Positions 9,535-20,862 of a stretch of DNA of 64,000 bases are shown here, piece after piece. Below the pieces are notes generated by a model. The model worked only from the letters and a program-made list of their open reading frames with translations, searched no databases and was not told the DNA's origin. Origin of the DNA: Datura wrightii (taxonomy: Eukaryota > Streptophyta > Magnoliopsida > Solanales > Solanaceae); contig JASDFA010000004.1 in assembly GCA_035772735.1 (NCBI GenBank), positions 23,401,501-23,465,500 of the forward strand, written 5' to 3'. The first letter of the stretch is position 1. Each line of letters opens with the position of its first letter. A program made the translations under genes and the position numbers.

Positions 9535-11232
9535 TCAGGGAGTTACACCACCCAAACTTTGCTTTTAATTGAAACTTTGTGAACACTGGGGACAGTGTTT
9601 CGATTAAGTGTGGTGTGGGAGTAGTTAGGTGCTAGCTGTTGTGTGTGTGTTTTTATGGTTGTGCTAATTGCTAATTGCTACTATGTGTTTTATGTTGTTG
9701 TAATAAATATTAAGATGCTGATGCTTGTGATGTGTAAATTTTTGGATTATATTTAATTTTTTTCTATCGAAATTTGTTTTGTTTAGGTTTCTCGGTTTTT
9801 ATTTTCGGTGCTTTTCCCAAGAATAGTCCCCTTGAACCGACGTCGTAGATAGCGACTGTTCCCTATAATGGATGGATGACGACCGTCTTAAGGGAAATTT
9901 AGTCGACAGGGTTAAGAAATTTAGGTTTCTTTTTTTTCGTTTGTGTTCCAAACGTGTTGCTAATTAATGGTTTGACATTCTAGTTATGTGCTACACATGG
10001 TTGTAAGATGCAAGTGTGATTCGTATGGAAGCATGCAAATGTGTTAAACATGTTGAGATACCTAGACCCTAGAATTTGATTTGGGGTGATCAAGGCTTAA
10101 TTAATGAATTCTTGTAATTAACTGAATGAAGAGTCTGTGAATATGTCTTAAGTTGAGCATGAGCAGTGCGTGTGAGTTTTCGACTATTCCATGCTATTGT
10201 GAAGTGTCTAGAACTTGCCTGATGTGTATATTAAATGAAATGAAGGATGTGGATTGTAGGAAAGGATGTAGGCATTTCTTTGAATAAACTGAAAGTTTCT
10301 CCCTTGTCGTACCCACTTTGAATTTTAAAACCTAGTTAGCCCCATTGAACCTTAGCCTATTCTTTGATAGATACAAAACCTAACTTAATCCCTTTTTTTC
10401 ATTAGCCGTGATTTTGATCCAAAACTCCTAAGCACTTAAAAAAACAATTTTCCCAAAGAGTGAAGGAGTGAGAAGTTTGAAACAGAAGGGAAAGTGGAAG
10501 GGGTAAAAGTTAAAGAAAAAGGTCAAAGGTGCACTTGTTTGGAATTGATTAATTATTAGTAGAGAGTAAGAAAATCAATGAATGAAAAAAGTTGCTTAAA
10601 TACTCTTTGCTAGTAAGTCGATTGTGCCTAAAGAAATGGGAACAAAAACAAAGAGAAGATTCAAGAGTGAGAGGATTGAGGAAGAAGCAATGTCCGTAAT
10701 GAATGTGGGATATATTAAAAGCGCTTGGGGAAGCTAGTTACTATTATCGGCTAGCACAGTGTTTACTAGTTCCTTAGCTTACATTACAACCCATTAAGTT
10801 CTACATGATCTTACGTCATGCATCCTCAAATTAGTGGAGTAAAGCACTAAGGACAAGCTTATGGTTCACGACATGATGCATGTGAATTATTTGGGAGAGC
10901 GAGCGTAATTTTAATCACATACCCCTACATGTAGAGCTTTGGAAATTTTATGAGTGAACATGGGGTAACTCCCTTGTGTTGTGAGGGCACATGCTTGATG
11001 AGAGATAAAATTCGTGTCGGATGTCTTGATCAGTTGATTTTCATGAGTTTGCCAAGATCGAGAGTCAGTTCTTGAGGATAGGAGGTCTTAATGTGTTGTA
11101 TTTCATTTTATTGATGAAACCGTGGATGCTCTCTTGATGATTTGCTATCTTAAATATTCCTTATAGCCGTAGCTTGAATGGTCTCGCCAAATTGGCTATG
11201 CGTTGGTTTCAATTGCATGAGATGTGAAAGTA
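9535..11232 (+). other. Non-coding 3' spacer of element A
   Basis: AT-rich, with no frame or repeat that I can defend. Parts such as accccattaagttctacatg and the run around 10240-10700 have recognisable minus-strand counterparts in the spacers of B (16455-18262) and E (39545-41357). The spacer is therefore shared by the three Athila-type elements. Confidence 0.65.
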
Positions 11233-11250
11233 TTGTTCGAGGACGAACAA
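11233..11250 (+). other. Pre-PPT hairpin with AGGA loop
   Basis: TTGTTCG-AGGA-CGAACAA is a perfect 7-bp stem with a 4-base loop, six bases upstream of the polypurine tract. Equivalents are present in B, D, E, G, H and L. Confidence 0.78.
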
Positions 11251-11256
11251 GGTTTT

Positions 11257-11270
11257 AAGTGTGGGGTAGG
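11257..11270 (+). other. Polypurine tract of element A
   Basis: AAGTGTGGGGTAGG abuts the 3' LTR start. B (16418-16430) and E (39509-39520) have near-identical tracts. It is the expected primer for plus-strand DNA. Confidence 0.85.
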
Positions 11271-12772
11271 TGATCTTGCGCATAATTGCATGCCCAAGCG
11301 ATACTTTAATACTTCATTTCTACATTTTTATCTACATTTATGTGTGCATTCTCATGTGATTTGTATGTAAATGTGGATTTATACTAACCAACATGATTAG
11401 TGTTGTTTTGCAGTGCAGAAGGAATTTTCGGAAGCTAATCTACAAGTTGGTGAAGTGTGGAAATGGACTCGGAAGAAAGAAGCAGAAGTCGATAAGGAAA
11501 ATTGGCCAAAATAGGGGCTCCGCGATGGAGGCCGTGTCACGCTACCATCACAGAAGCAGTCTACCTAGAGGGGAAATTTATGTTAAATTCCAGTGGAGGT
11601 CTGCGTTCCTCCGTGGCATGGAGCTGATGCTCCGCGATGCACTCTGTGCCATGCTGAGGATGATTATCCGAAACCTCAAGTTCCAGTGGAGGTGCGAGAT
11701 GGCACCGTGGCACGGAGGTGAGGCTCCGCAATACACCCGTGCCACGCTGAAGGCAATTACCTGGAAGCTGAGTTCCAGTGAAGGTCCACGACAGGGCCGT
11801 GGCACAGAGGTGATGCTCCACGATACACTCCGTGCCACGTTGCCAGTTATTCCAGGAAAAATTCTCACTAGTATAAATAGCACACTTAGGTTTTGTTTTA
11901 AACAATCTGACATTTTTTGAGCAAGAACGTGGGAAGCAGGCAATTGAGAAGAAGAATTCTTAGGGTTAATTCTCTTCCTTTTTCTCTTTAATTTCAATTG
12001 TTTGTATGAATTCTACTTGTTTGAAGATGTTTAATCCACAAATAAGTGGATAATTCACCTCTTGCTGAGGTTAAGGATCATTGTAGAGGAATGTAATTAA
12101 TGATTATTTCAGTGTTCATCTTCTCTATAGCGGTTGTTTTACCAATTCTTTTTTTTACTACGTTAATGTTTGGCCAATGTTAATGTATATGCTAGAATAC
12201 CAATTTTTATTCTAAAAGGGAAATTAATTGGATAGATGTGAATTGGTGGAATATGATCTTTTCTTGGTTGAGAAAATTAAGAGAAGATTTACGTTCAGAA
12301 TAGAAAATATCTGTAATGTCATATTGGGTCATTTATGGAATTTGTTATGTATGGCTAGAGCATGGGGTTTTTGCATCACAGAAATGTTAATGTAAGTTTC
12401 ATGATTCTTTAATTGGTGAGGAGTCTAAATATCTAATCCATGGGTTATTAATTCCTGACTAACAACCGAAGAGAAGATAGACTGATTCTAATTAATAAAT
12501 TACATCCCTGCATGTTTGCCTAAACTTCAGCTTGTTCATTGCTATTTTTCAGACTTTAATTTACAATCTTTACTTAGGTTCGCATTAACTATTACTATTG
12601 ACTCATAAAACATTATTTGTTTGGTTGTCTACCTTCATAGCGATATCGTTCACTAACAATTAGGATAATTACTACCATAATTCAGTCCCTGTGGGATCGA
12701 TACTTGGCTTGAAATAAAGCCACTTTACTACTTGTAGGACTACGTGCACTTGCGTGTAGTTGGAAGCGAACA
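11271..12772 (+). repeat. 3' LTR of element A
   Basis: It pairs with 38-1541. It starts TGATCTTGCGC and ends GCGAACA. Differences are scattered substitutions plus a few one- or two-base indels, so the insertion is not very recent. The TATA box at 11872-11879 is intact. Confidence 0.93.
11872..11879 (+). promoter_or_regulatory. TATA box of the A 3' LTR
   Basis: TATAAATA in the same context as 641-648. If active it would read rightwards through the remains of D, antisense to D's integrase. Confidence 0.7.
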
Positions 12773-12781
12773 ACGACATCA

Positions 12782-13039
12782 ACCCAACTATTTATAGTCT
12801 ATGCTAAGTTATTACAAAAATAGCCCAAAAGTGGCTTTTTGTGTAAATTGCAATGTTAGCCCTAGTTTGCAAACTAGGCTTCCCTTCCTTCTTCCCAAGC
12901 AGTCTTCAAAGCATAGAACCCCTTGCTTGGCATCAAAGTATGCTCGAGCACCTCTATTTTCATGAATATCCCATGTAGGACTTGGAGATCTCGAGCTTGG
13001 CTCCATGTGAATAGCGTTGATGCAACTTAATTTGCATCA
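12782..13039 (-). repeat. 3' LTR fragment of element D
   Basis: It matches 54093-54354 over its whole length, including a TATA-like ctatttatag on the minus strand near 12789. The outer part, about 290 bp, is missing because the B-like element inserted here and the rest lies off the left edge. The right edge at 13039 is the LTR start TGATGCAAATTAAG. Confidence 0.88.
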
Positions 13040-13052
13040 TTCTCCCCTTCTT
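13040..13052 (-). other. Polypurine tract of element D, also coding
   Basis: On the minus strand AAGAAGGGGAGAA directly precedes the LTR start. The same bases encode part of the QEGEN word at the end of the pol frame. Confidence 0.8.
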
Positions 13053-13059
13053 GAAAAGG

Positions 13060-13073
13060 ATTTGTCCTCAAAT
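13060..13073 (-). other. Pre-PPT hairpin of D with AGGA loop
   Basis: ATTTG-AGGA-CAAAT on the minus strand has a 5-bp stem. It lies inside the pol coding sequence, over the codons for the LRTN word, so structure and protein are constrained together. Confidence 0.65.
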
Positions 13074-14300
13074 TTAAAGAATCACCATCAGAAGTATCAA
13101 AGAGAGAAAGATCACAAACGTTGAAAGTGTTACACACTTGATACTCCAAAGGAAGGTAAATCTTATAAGCATTTTCATTTAGCCTCTCAAGCACTTGGAA
13201 TGGTCCATTTCCTCTTGGTATCAACTTGGTCTTCCTCTTGGTTGGAAATTGCTCCTTGCGAAAATGTACCACACCCAATCTCCTGGTTCAAACACAATTC
13301 TCTTACAATCATTGTTTGTCTTCTTGGCAATCTCTTGATTCTTCTTCTCAGGGTGAAGTCTCACCTTTTCATGTAGTTTCTTCATCCCTTTTGTTACCAT
13401 CTAAGCTCAAAATAACGTGTTGAGACAAAGGGGTGAGATCCAAAGGGGTTATTGGGTTTACAACCATAAATAACCTCAATTGGGGACATATCAATAGTAC
13501 TATGAATGACTCTACTATAAGAAAATTCAACTAAAGATAAATGTTCTTTCCAATATGTCAACTTTCCTTTCACCACTGTTCGAAGCATAGAACTCAAAGT
13601 CCTATTCACAACTTCAGTTTGACCATCGGTTTGGGGGTGACAAAAGGTAGAAAATAACAACTTAGTACCAAGTTGACCCCACAATTCCTTTCAAAATGGA
13701 CAAAGAACTTAGAGTCCCTATCACTCACAATGATCTTGGGAATACGATGAAATTTGATCACATACTCAACAAATAAAGATGCAACATTAGAAGCTTTATT
13801 ACATTTATGACATGCAATAAAATGAGCCATATTTGAAAATTGGTCAACAACCACAAAAATGCTATCTCTTTTCCTTTTAGTCCTTGGAAAACGCAAAATA
13901 AAGTCCATACAAATATCAAGACAAGGTCTTGGAGGGGTGAGAAGAGGGGTGTACATACTATGAAGAAGAAGTCTAGATTTAGCACTTCTTCATTCAACAC
14001 ATTGGCCAAAAATGAGCAATCTCATTATGCATTTTAGGCCAATACAACTGTTCCTCAAGAATTTTCTAGGTCCTATCAATACAAAAATGATCTGTTAATC
14101 CTCCATCATGTGTGTTCCTCACAAAGAGTTCCCTCGAACACAAAGTCTCTTGTCCTTAAACAAGAAACCATTAAACTTAGAGTAGGGAGTAGAAGATCTA
14201 TCCCTAAGCTACCTTTCCCTTTCCCATTCTTTGCAATCATGAAAATCTTAGAAACGTTAGGGTCCTTGGGATATAATGTCTTCAACATTCAAAACCAATC

Positions 14301-14741
14301 AATTTAGAAGATAAAGTATTTATCAAAATATGCTTTCTAGAAAAGGCATCTGCCATAATATTGTCCTTCCCCTTTTTTGTATTGAATTACATAGGGAAAT
14401 TTTCAAGAAATTCAACCCATTTGGCATGCTTTTTGTTCAACTTCCCTTGGGCCCTAAGATCTTTCAAAGACTCATATCGGTTCTAATCACAAATTCTTTG
14501 GGCCGCAAATAATGTTGCCAATTACTCAAGGCTCTAATCAATGCATACAATTCAAGATCATAAGTAGAATAATTTGAAGTTGCACCTTTGAGCTTTTCAC
14601 TAAAATAGGCCATTGGTTTTTGATTTTTTATTAAAATGACACCAATACCTACTTTGCTAGTATCACATGTGACTTTAAATATCTTTTCAGAATTGGGTAA
14701 TAGAAACAAAGGGTGGAGCTAAGCATTTCTTTTAAGGTATC
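14301..14741 (-). pseudogene. RNase H of element D, cut by insertion of B
   Basis: The open part at 14709-14464 has VTCDTSKVGIGVILI (first Asp), NYSTYDLELYALIRAL (Glu) and FVIRTDMSL (second Asp; the usual DH is DM here). The AFDTLKEML word that should precede it is completed only when 14741 is followed directly by 25474, across element B. Confidence 0.85.
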
Positions 14742-16417
14742 TAATGTCGTCCAAGCACACGCAAGTGCATATGATCATCAAGTAATATAGGTTTGAAGTC
14801 CAGATGTCGTACCTACAGGTACTTGTCAATTCAATCGTTATAAGATTATTACTTTATTTTTACTATTCTAACAAAACAGGTGAATTGGGGAATGGTTTGG
14901 GAAATTAAACTATTAAAAGCATTAAATGTAAAATTATCTAAAAAAATGATTGTGAGCTGATTGTATTTCGATGATGATTAGAGTCTATGGCAATGACACT
15001 TGGTTGGTTTCAAGTGAGTTTTCAAGACATAATTACACAAGTACGATTCTTCCTATGGTTGTTAGTTGCAAGTTACTATCTCATTTCTTGCCACTATCCT
15101 TAGCATCCAAGAACTATTTCATGAACCCTAACAGCTATATCCCTTTGGTCGCAGGAGAACAATGAAACAATGATTATGCCTACTTATATTTCAACTAAAT
15201 GGGGTTGAAGTGTATATCCATATCCTCAACAACAATATCTATCCTATCATTAATGGGTTCAACTTTGAATTCCCGTTCTGTATTTATCTTTATCCCTAAT
15301 CGATTCTCTTTTCCAAGTTTAATCGAAAGCCAACAGATTACTTACAAGGTGATCAATCTCATAAATAATAAGTTAACACAAATAAATACAAACAACCATA
15401 ATTGAAGAATTGAAACTAGAGTAAATTAGTCTGTCAAACATTCAACCATTCACCATGGCCATAACCCTAGAATATAAGTTTAGCCACTCATAGACAAGCG
15501 GAAAAATGAATACTTAGTCATCATCATATGAAAATACAAGTAAAGAAGAGAAAATCCTAGTGTAGAACTTTGTCTTCCTTCCAAACGACTTACATGCCTC
15601 CATAAGCGAACTACATAATGTAAAAAATGATCAAATATCGATCAAAGATTGCCTAACAAATGACCTAAGGCTCATATCTATAGTTGAGCTTCAAATGACG
15701 CTTCTGCCCTTCAAATGGTGGCTTTAAAAAATTAGCATTTTCTTCCCTAGAATGGCCATGGTGCACCATCCCACCTATCTCACCACAGAGTTAGTCAAAT
15801 TTTCAGCAATTTCAGCTCGGGGATGGGTTTGGTGCGCTGCCCCACCTATCTCACCAAGGACTTAGCCAATTGTCCTTGCTCTAGAAGCTCTCCGGCGCCC
15901 AGCTCTATCTATCTCACCAAGTTTGGCTCAAGTTTCTCTAAAGTTTAGGAATTGGTGTGCCGCTCCCTATGTCTTACTAGATTTTATGAGATTTTTCTAA
16001 GTATGGAATGCTCTGGTGCTATGGATGGGGCTCCATGCCAACCGTAACACCAAAGTTTTTGGTGCTATGGATGGGGCTCCATGTCTACCATAGCACCAAA
16101 ATATTTGGTGCTATAGATAAGGTTCTATGCCTCTCATCTTGCTAAGGTATTGAGTAGATTTTCTTCTAATGTTTTGGACCTGGTGTGGGGCGCTAGCCAT
16201 CTCACTAGATTCTTCACTCAGCTTCTCAAACCTCCAACCTTGGTTCATTTGGTGTCCTTTTTTCCTATTTTCCTATTCAAATCATCTCAAATCATTTGTT
16301 AGCATATAAAATACACAAAAATATGAATTCATGCATGCAATAAGTATTATGAGCTCAAAACATGATAAAAGATGGGGAAAAACATGGCAAATGGGCATAG
16401 AAATATGCCCAAGATCA
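14742..16417 (-). repeat. 3' LTR of element B (left copy)
   Basis: It pairs with the right LTR. In the sense direction it begins TGATCTTGGGCAT at 16417 and ends gacatta at 14742 (the partner ends gacatca). A fold-back GGGCATA/TATGCCC is next to its start. Repeats of a ggtgc...ctcacca dyad occupy about 15750-16230, just upstream of a TATA-like word near 15680. The small frames within it are not credible genes. Confidence 0.9.
15750..16230 (-). repeat. U3 dyad-repeat array of LTR B
   Basis: About eight degenerate units of 50-70 bp each open with ggtg/ggcg plus a gcgcc- or ctatgg-type word and close with ctcacca or agcacca. The ends of each unit are complementary (ggtg with cacc). Two units around 16015-16110 are nearly identical. 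The right LTR has the same array, and element E has a related one. Confidence 0.75.
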
Positions 16418-16430
16418 CCACCCCACACTT
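16418..16430 (-). other. Polypurine tract of element B
   Basis: On the minus strand AAGTGTGGGGTGG abuts the LTR start. It differs by one base from the tract of A. Confidence 0.85.
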
Positions 16431-16436
16431 AAACCA

Positions 16437-16454
16437 TTGTTCATCCTCGAACAA
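16437..16454 (-). other. Pre-PPT hairpin of B with AGGA loop
   Basis: On the minus strand TTGTTCG-AGGA-TGAACAA. Relative to A one C became T in the 3' arm, which still pairs as G-U in RNA. Confidence 0.75.
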
Positions 16455-18262
16455 TCCTTAATTCATACATAAACTTATCTTTTACCATCACACTTAGTAC
16501 CCATATAAACTCATACTCAACCAACTAGCATAGAGCATAGATCAAGTGGTTAATCAACATACAACAATTCTCTTCAAGCACATAGACATATTTCACAATC
16601 AAGAACACACAACCTCTTTAAATGACTCATCTTTTCAAAACATAGGGCCAACATGATTAAGTGTGATACATGCAACAAGTAGTACACCAGCTTAGACGTC
16701 TTATGCCCCTCACTTTTAGTGATGTTCGTCTCTCAGTTTATCAATATAATGACATGGAACACAATAAGTAAGGCACACTCACTCTCACAAAAATGAAGTA
16801 ATGTACATATGTAACACACCATAAGCTTGTCCTTCATGTATGTTTAGACTACCTAATTTTTTCAAGAGATTAAGATCAAAAGGACTTTTCTTAGTTGTAA
16901 TGTTGTCTAAGGGATGGGTAGGAATGATATTTCTTTTATAGTAACTACCACCCTAAGCACTTTTAAGACATCTTTCACTTTTTCCTTGTGTTCACCCTTC
17001 AACTATCTGACCCTTTTCTTTTCTTTTTATGCCCCATACTTCACTACTTGACTTCTAGTTTTCTACTCATATAATCACTAAAGATTTTTACAACTAAAGC
17101 TCTCTCTTTCAATTTCCTAGCAGTAAGTAGACAATACAATTTTTGGGCACCCCTTCTTCCTATTTTCTTTTCTTACCACAAAATTTTCTTTTCCCTTAAC
17201 ATTATACTTTGGTGGACCTTTACTTTTATGTCTCAAAGTGCCTAAGATTAATTTGGATCGACATATATGAGGTCTAACAAAAAGAGGTATTAAGTTACTT
17301 TCATGGCTAAGAACAAATAAGGCTTAAGGCTCAAAGGGGGTAACTAGGGGGAATATATAGGAAGGTAAAACAAATGTGGAAAAACTTGGCTTTTCAAAGA
17401 AATTCCTTGATCACTTCCTAACTCCTTAACAGCTAGCTATCCTACATACACTAAGGCAAGTTCTAGGTACTACAATATATACACACAAGACAATTTAGCC
17501 CACCGCTCATGGAAATCAAGATTCTAGTCAGTTTCCTACAACTACACATTCACACAATCACATTGAATGACAATTAAATTTTATTATTAAGTCCTAAGGA
17601 TATTTTGAGTCAAATTAAAGAGATATGTATGCCTCTTATGGATTCCTAACTTATGTATTCAAGGTGACCACATTACTAAGTCTAGCATAGCTGCTATGTA
17701 GAATGTCACAAGCACACAACTGAATGATCTATGACTCAATCCTAATAAATAAAATAAAAAAACCGTGACTAATTTCCCCTGAGACAGCCATCATCCATCT
17801 ATCATAGGGAAGGGCCACTACTCTACGATGACAACGACTCCGAAAATGAAAAATTTACCCAGTTCAAAGGTCCCTCCTGCGGAAAAGAACCAAGGACGTA
17901 ATAAAGATCAGAGGGTGGATGAGACATGCTATTTTCAAAAATTTTCAACTAAACTTGCTAGCATGCTCACCCTTAACCTCAAAATTTTGGTAGATATCCC
18001 CTCACTCCACACTTAAAATCATGCTCTGTCCTCTTAGCATCTCAAATTAAAGATTAGATAAGAGTGAGAAGTTACTTCCTGAGGCCCTCTAGGGTCTAGC
18101 TAGCAGCATGTCTCTTAGATTTACGGCTCGCACGACCCCATACTTAAGATCAAACCATGCTCCTTAGGTTTGATTCTGGGTAGTCAGACTTTCCCTGCTC
18201 TACACACAAAACAAAACACAAAAGTGACACTATAGAAAGTAATAAAAAATATGCTATTACAA
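16455..18262 (-). other. Non-coding spacer of element B
   Basis: AT-rich with no credible gene. A frame at 17828-18016 on the plus strand is antisense to the element and has no recognisable content. The spacer shares order and words with 39545-41357 in E, for example the blocks around 17250-17420 and 40350-40500. Confidence 0.65.
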
Positions 18263-18280
18263 ATTGGGTTGCCTTTCAAT
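18263..18280 (-). other. Post-coding hairpin of B, AGGCAA loop
   Basis: On the minus strand ATTGAA-AGGCAA-CCCAAT. The outer four pairs are kept and the inner two are lost compared with E. The loop is identical to those in A and E. Confidence 0.55.
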
Positions 18281-18320
18281 AAGCGCCTGATTTAATGTTG
18301 TGGTACGACGCCATCAAGTT

Positions 18321-18584
18321 TCACCAGTTTTTCTTCCACTTTGAGATTATAAATTTCTCCCCTAGTTTCTTTTTCAATTTTTTGTTATGCTTAAGGGACG
18401 GTGGTGTAAATATGAAGGGACCAAGTAATAGATATTGCCTATTTCCCTTCTTGGCCCTTAAGTGAGGGATGTTGCAGTGTGTCTTTGGCATAAAAAATTT
18501 TAGAATATAAGGGTGTTGTTCCTCATCTACACATTTCTCTATAGGCTTGGAAGGCTCTATTTCTAGGTCGCCAACCAAACACAT
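18321..18584 (-). pseudogene. C-terminal coding remnant of element B
   Basis: An 87-codon open stretch with a Lys-rich end (LKHNKKLKKKLGEKF) stops about 40 bases before the AGGCAA hairpin. Element E has a comparable Lys/Arg-rich end (RRRNKLEKTLKERRKCLKF at 41418-41480) at the same place, so this is probably the terminus of a gag-derived polyprotein. I do not recognise a domain. Confidence 0.45.
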
Positions 18585-18713
18585 TGCCGAAAAGTGTTTA
18601 GAATGAGGACCAATATGCCTTAACTAAAGGATTACATTAGCCACCTCACTTTTATCCACCTCCTCAACATCGACATCAACCATCAAAGAATCATTTACTG
18701 GTTGGGATTCTTT

Positions 18714-19277
18714 TTATTGTTCCATGCATTGGCTAGTATCCACTACACTTTGTAGTTGGACCTCAGACACCTCAACTTTTTCATTCAAAAGACCTTCCAG
18801 GTCATGAATACTTGAGCCAAATTGGTCTATCTCTTGTCCGAGCTCTATTATCTCTTCCACTTGAGGTTCCTCTTGAGTATTGGCTAAGATTGTGACTTTC
18901 AAATCATTACAAGTTGTAGTCTCAGCTATCATCTCTGTGAGCTTGGAAATCATTCCTTTTAAGGCTTCTCCCTATTCAGTAAGCTGCTCCCTCATTACTT
19001 CTATATGCGCCAGGATCAATTTTTCCATATTGCTCATTGGAGCATAATGTTCCCCCTCTTTATTATTCCTATAAGCATAAAAAACAACAGGAGGATCATA
19101 ATAGGGGCTTGGCGAAGGGGAAGAAGAATTTGGGCAATGGCTCCAATGGCCATACAGACCACCACATACACCACAAGTATGACAGTGTTTCCACAAGTGA
19201 GATCCTCCACAATTTAGACATGGCTCACCAAAATATGAATACCCATCATTAGACCCATTTATATACCAAGATGTCAT
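18714..19277 (-). pseudogene. gag-like fragment of B with a double Cys/His cluster
   Basis: Two open stretches in the sense direction, 19277-18972 and 18953-18714, are in the same frame and separated by one stop. The first has CLNCGGSHLWKHC followed by CGVCGGLYGHWSHC, two close relatives of the CCHC knuckle with altered spacing (CX2CX3HX4C and CX2CX5HX3C). Then come Ser/Pro-rich sequence and a Glu-rich coiled-coil-like segment. It would be a nucleocapsid-type RNA-binding protein. No capsid region is recognisable. Confidence 0.6.
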
Positions 19278-19386
19278 GTTAAGAAGAGTGGTAAAATATT
19301 AAAAAAAAGAAAAAAGAAAAATCTCTACAATATATATAGAATAGCAGAATAAAAATCTTAACCTATAAATAATTAACATATTCAAG

Positions 19387-19404
19387 TCCCCGACAACGGT
19401 GCTA
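19387..19404 (-). other. Primer binding site of element B, tRNA-Asp type
   Basis: On the minus strand TAGCACCGTTGTCGGGGA lies six bases inside the right LTR. Three changes from the perfect 18-mer show decay. Confidence 0.85.
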
Positions 19405-19410
19405 AAAACT

Positions 19411-20862
19411 TGATGTCGCCCAAGCGCACACAAGCGCACGTGGTCGTCAAGTAATATAGGATTTGAACTCTAGATATCTTACCCATAGGGACTTGTCAAT
19501 TCAATCATTATAAGGTTATTACTTTATTTTCACTATTCTAACAAACCAGGTGAAATGGGGAATGGTTTGGGAAATTAAACTATTAAAAGCTTTAAATGTA
19601 AAATTAACTAAAAAATGATTGTGAGTTTGATTGTATTTCGATGATGATGAGAGTCTAGGGAAATGGAAGTTAGGTTGTTTCAAGTTGAGTTTTCAAGAAA
19701 TAATTACACTAGTACGATTCTTCCTATGGCTGTTAATTGCACGTTACTATCCCATTTCTTGCCACTATCCCTAGCATCCAAGAACCATTTCATGTATCCT
19801 AACGACTATATCCCTATAGTCTCATGAGAATAATGAAATGACAATTATGCCTACTTATATTTCAACTAAACAGGGTTGAAGGGTATATGCCTATCCTCAA
19901 CAACAACTTTTATCCTATCACCAATGGGTTTAAGCGTTTTTGAATTTTCGTTCTATATTTATCTTTAACCCTTTTGATTCCCTTTACTAAGTTCAATCGA
20001 AAGCCAAAAGATTACTTACAAGGTGATTAATTTCATAAATAATAAATTAACACAAATAAATACAAACAACCATAATTGAAGAACTGAAACTAGATTAAAT
20101 TAGTCTTTCAAACATTTGACCATCCACCTTGGCCACAACCTTAGAATATAAGTTTTAGCCACTTATAGACAAGTAGAAAAATGAATTCTTAGTCATCATC
20201 ATAAGAAAGTACAAGTAAAGAAGAGAAAAACCTAGGGTAAAACTTTGTTTTCTTTTCAAACGACTTACAAGCCTCAATAAATGAACTACAAAATTTAAAA
20301 AATGACCAAAGATCGATCAAAGATTTCTTGACAAATGATCTAAGGCTTAAATTTATAGTTGATCCTTCAAGTGATGCTTCTTCCCTCCAAAACATAGCTT
20401 TAAAATCAGCATTTTCTACCCCGGAATGGCCGTGGCGTGTCGCCCTACCTATCTCACCACAGAGTTAGTCAAATTTTCAGCAATTTCATCTATGGGATGG
20501 GTATGGTGCACCGCCCCACCTATCTCACCAAGGAATTACCCAATTTTCCTTGATCTAGAAGCTCTCTAGTGTCCATCCCCATCTATCTCACCAAGTTTGG
20601 CTCAATTTTCTCTGATGTTTAGGATTTTGTGCGCCGACCCCTCTATCTCACCATATTTTGTGAGACTTTTCTAAGTCTGAAATGCTCTGGGGCTATCGAT
20701 GGGCCTCCATGCTCACTATAGCACTAGAATTTTTGGTGTTATGGATGGGGCTCCACGCCCACCATAGCAGTAGAATTTTTGGTGCTATGGATGGGGCTCC
20801 ACTCCTCTCATCTCGCCAAGATGTTGAGTAGATTTTCTTCTGATGTTTTAGACATGGTGCTT
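19411..20862 (-). repeat. 5' LTR of element B, inner part
   Basis: It matches 14742-16195 of the left LTR. It is interrupted at 20862 by element C and continues at 25237-25468. It has more substitutions relative to the left copy than the two C LTRs show to each other, consistent with C arriving later. A TATA-like ttatag is near 20353 and the dyad array follows. Confidence 0.88.

Larger units (their letters stand above)
38..12772 (+). mobile_element. Element A: near full-length Athila-type Ty3/gypsy retrotransposon
   Basis: Order seen: 5' LTR (38-1541), tRNA-Asp primer site (1548-1565), gag-protease-RT-RNase H-integrase in one frame (1673-7050), spacer, extra ORF (8315-9534), spacer, polypurine tract (11257-11270), 3' LTR (11271-12772). 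Flanking 5-mers are gcaac (33-37) and acgac (12773-12777). Each is one change from gcgac, the word expected in the target LTR, so they are probably a decayed target duplication. Coding capacity is broken by about ten in-frame stops and one frameshift. Long spacers and an ORF after integrase are typical of the Athila lineage. Confidence 0.93.
13027..14300 (-). pseudogene. Integrase of element D
   Basis: Reading leftwards: an N-terminal linker with a GFLFK-type word and remnants of an H2C2 region (about 14290-13990); the core with DICMDFILRFPRT and an ISDRDSKF-like second Asp region (IVSDRDSKFFVHF); HPQTDGQTEVVNRTL with the catalytic Glu; and a C-terminal open stretch (13278-13027) with RGNGPFQVLERLNENAYKI and LRTNPFQEGENDAN. 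Frames change at least twice. The stop codon (13029-13027) lies inside the 3' LTR, so pol overlaps the LTR by a few codons. Confidence 0.85.

Noticed and set aside
17040..17240. Possible small genes in the B and E spacers
   Set aside because: Frames are short, not shared between B and E, and the sequence is low complexity.
20693..20862. C-terminal extension of the C gag frame
   Set aside because: This part is element B LTR sequence read through by chance after the truncation, so it is not a natural part of Gag.
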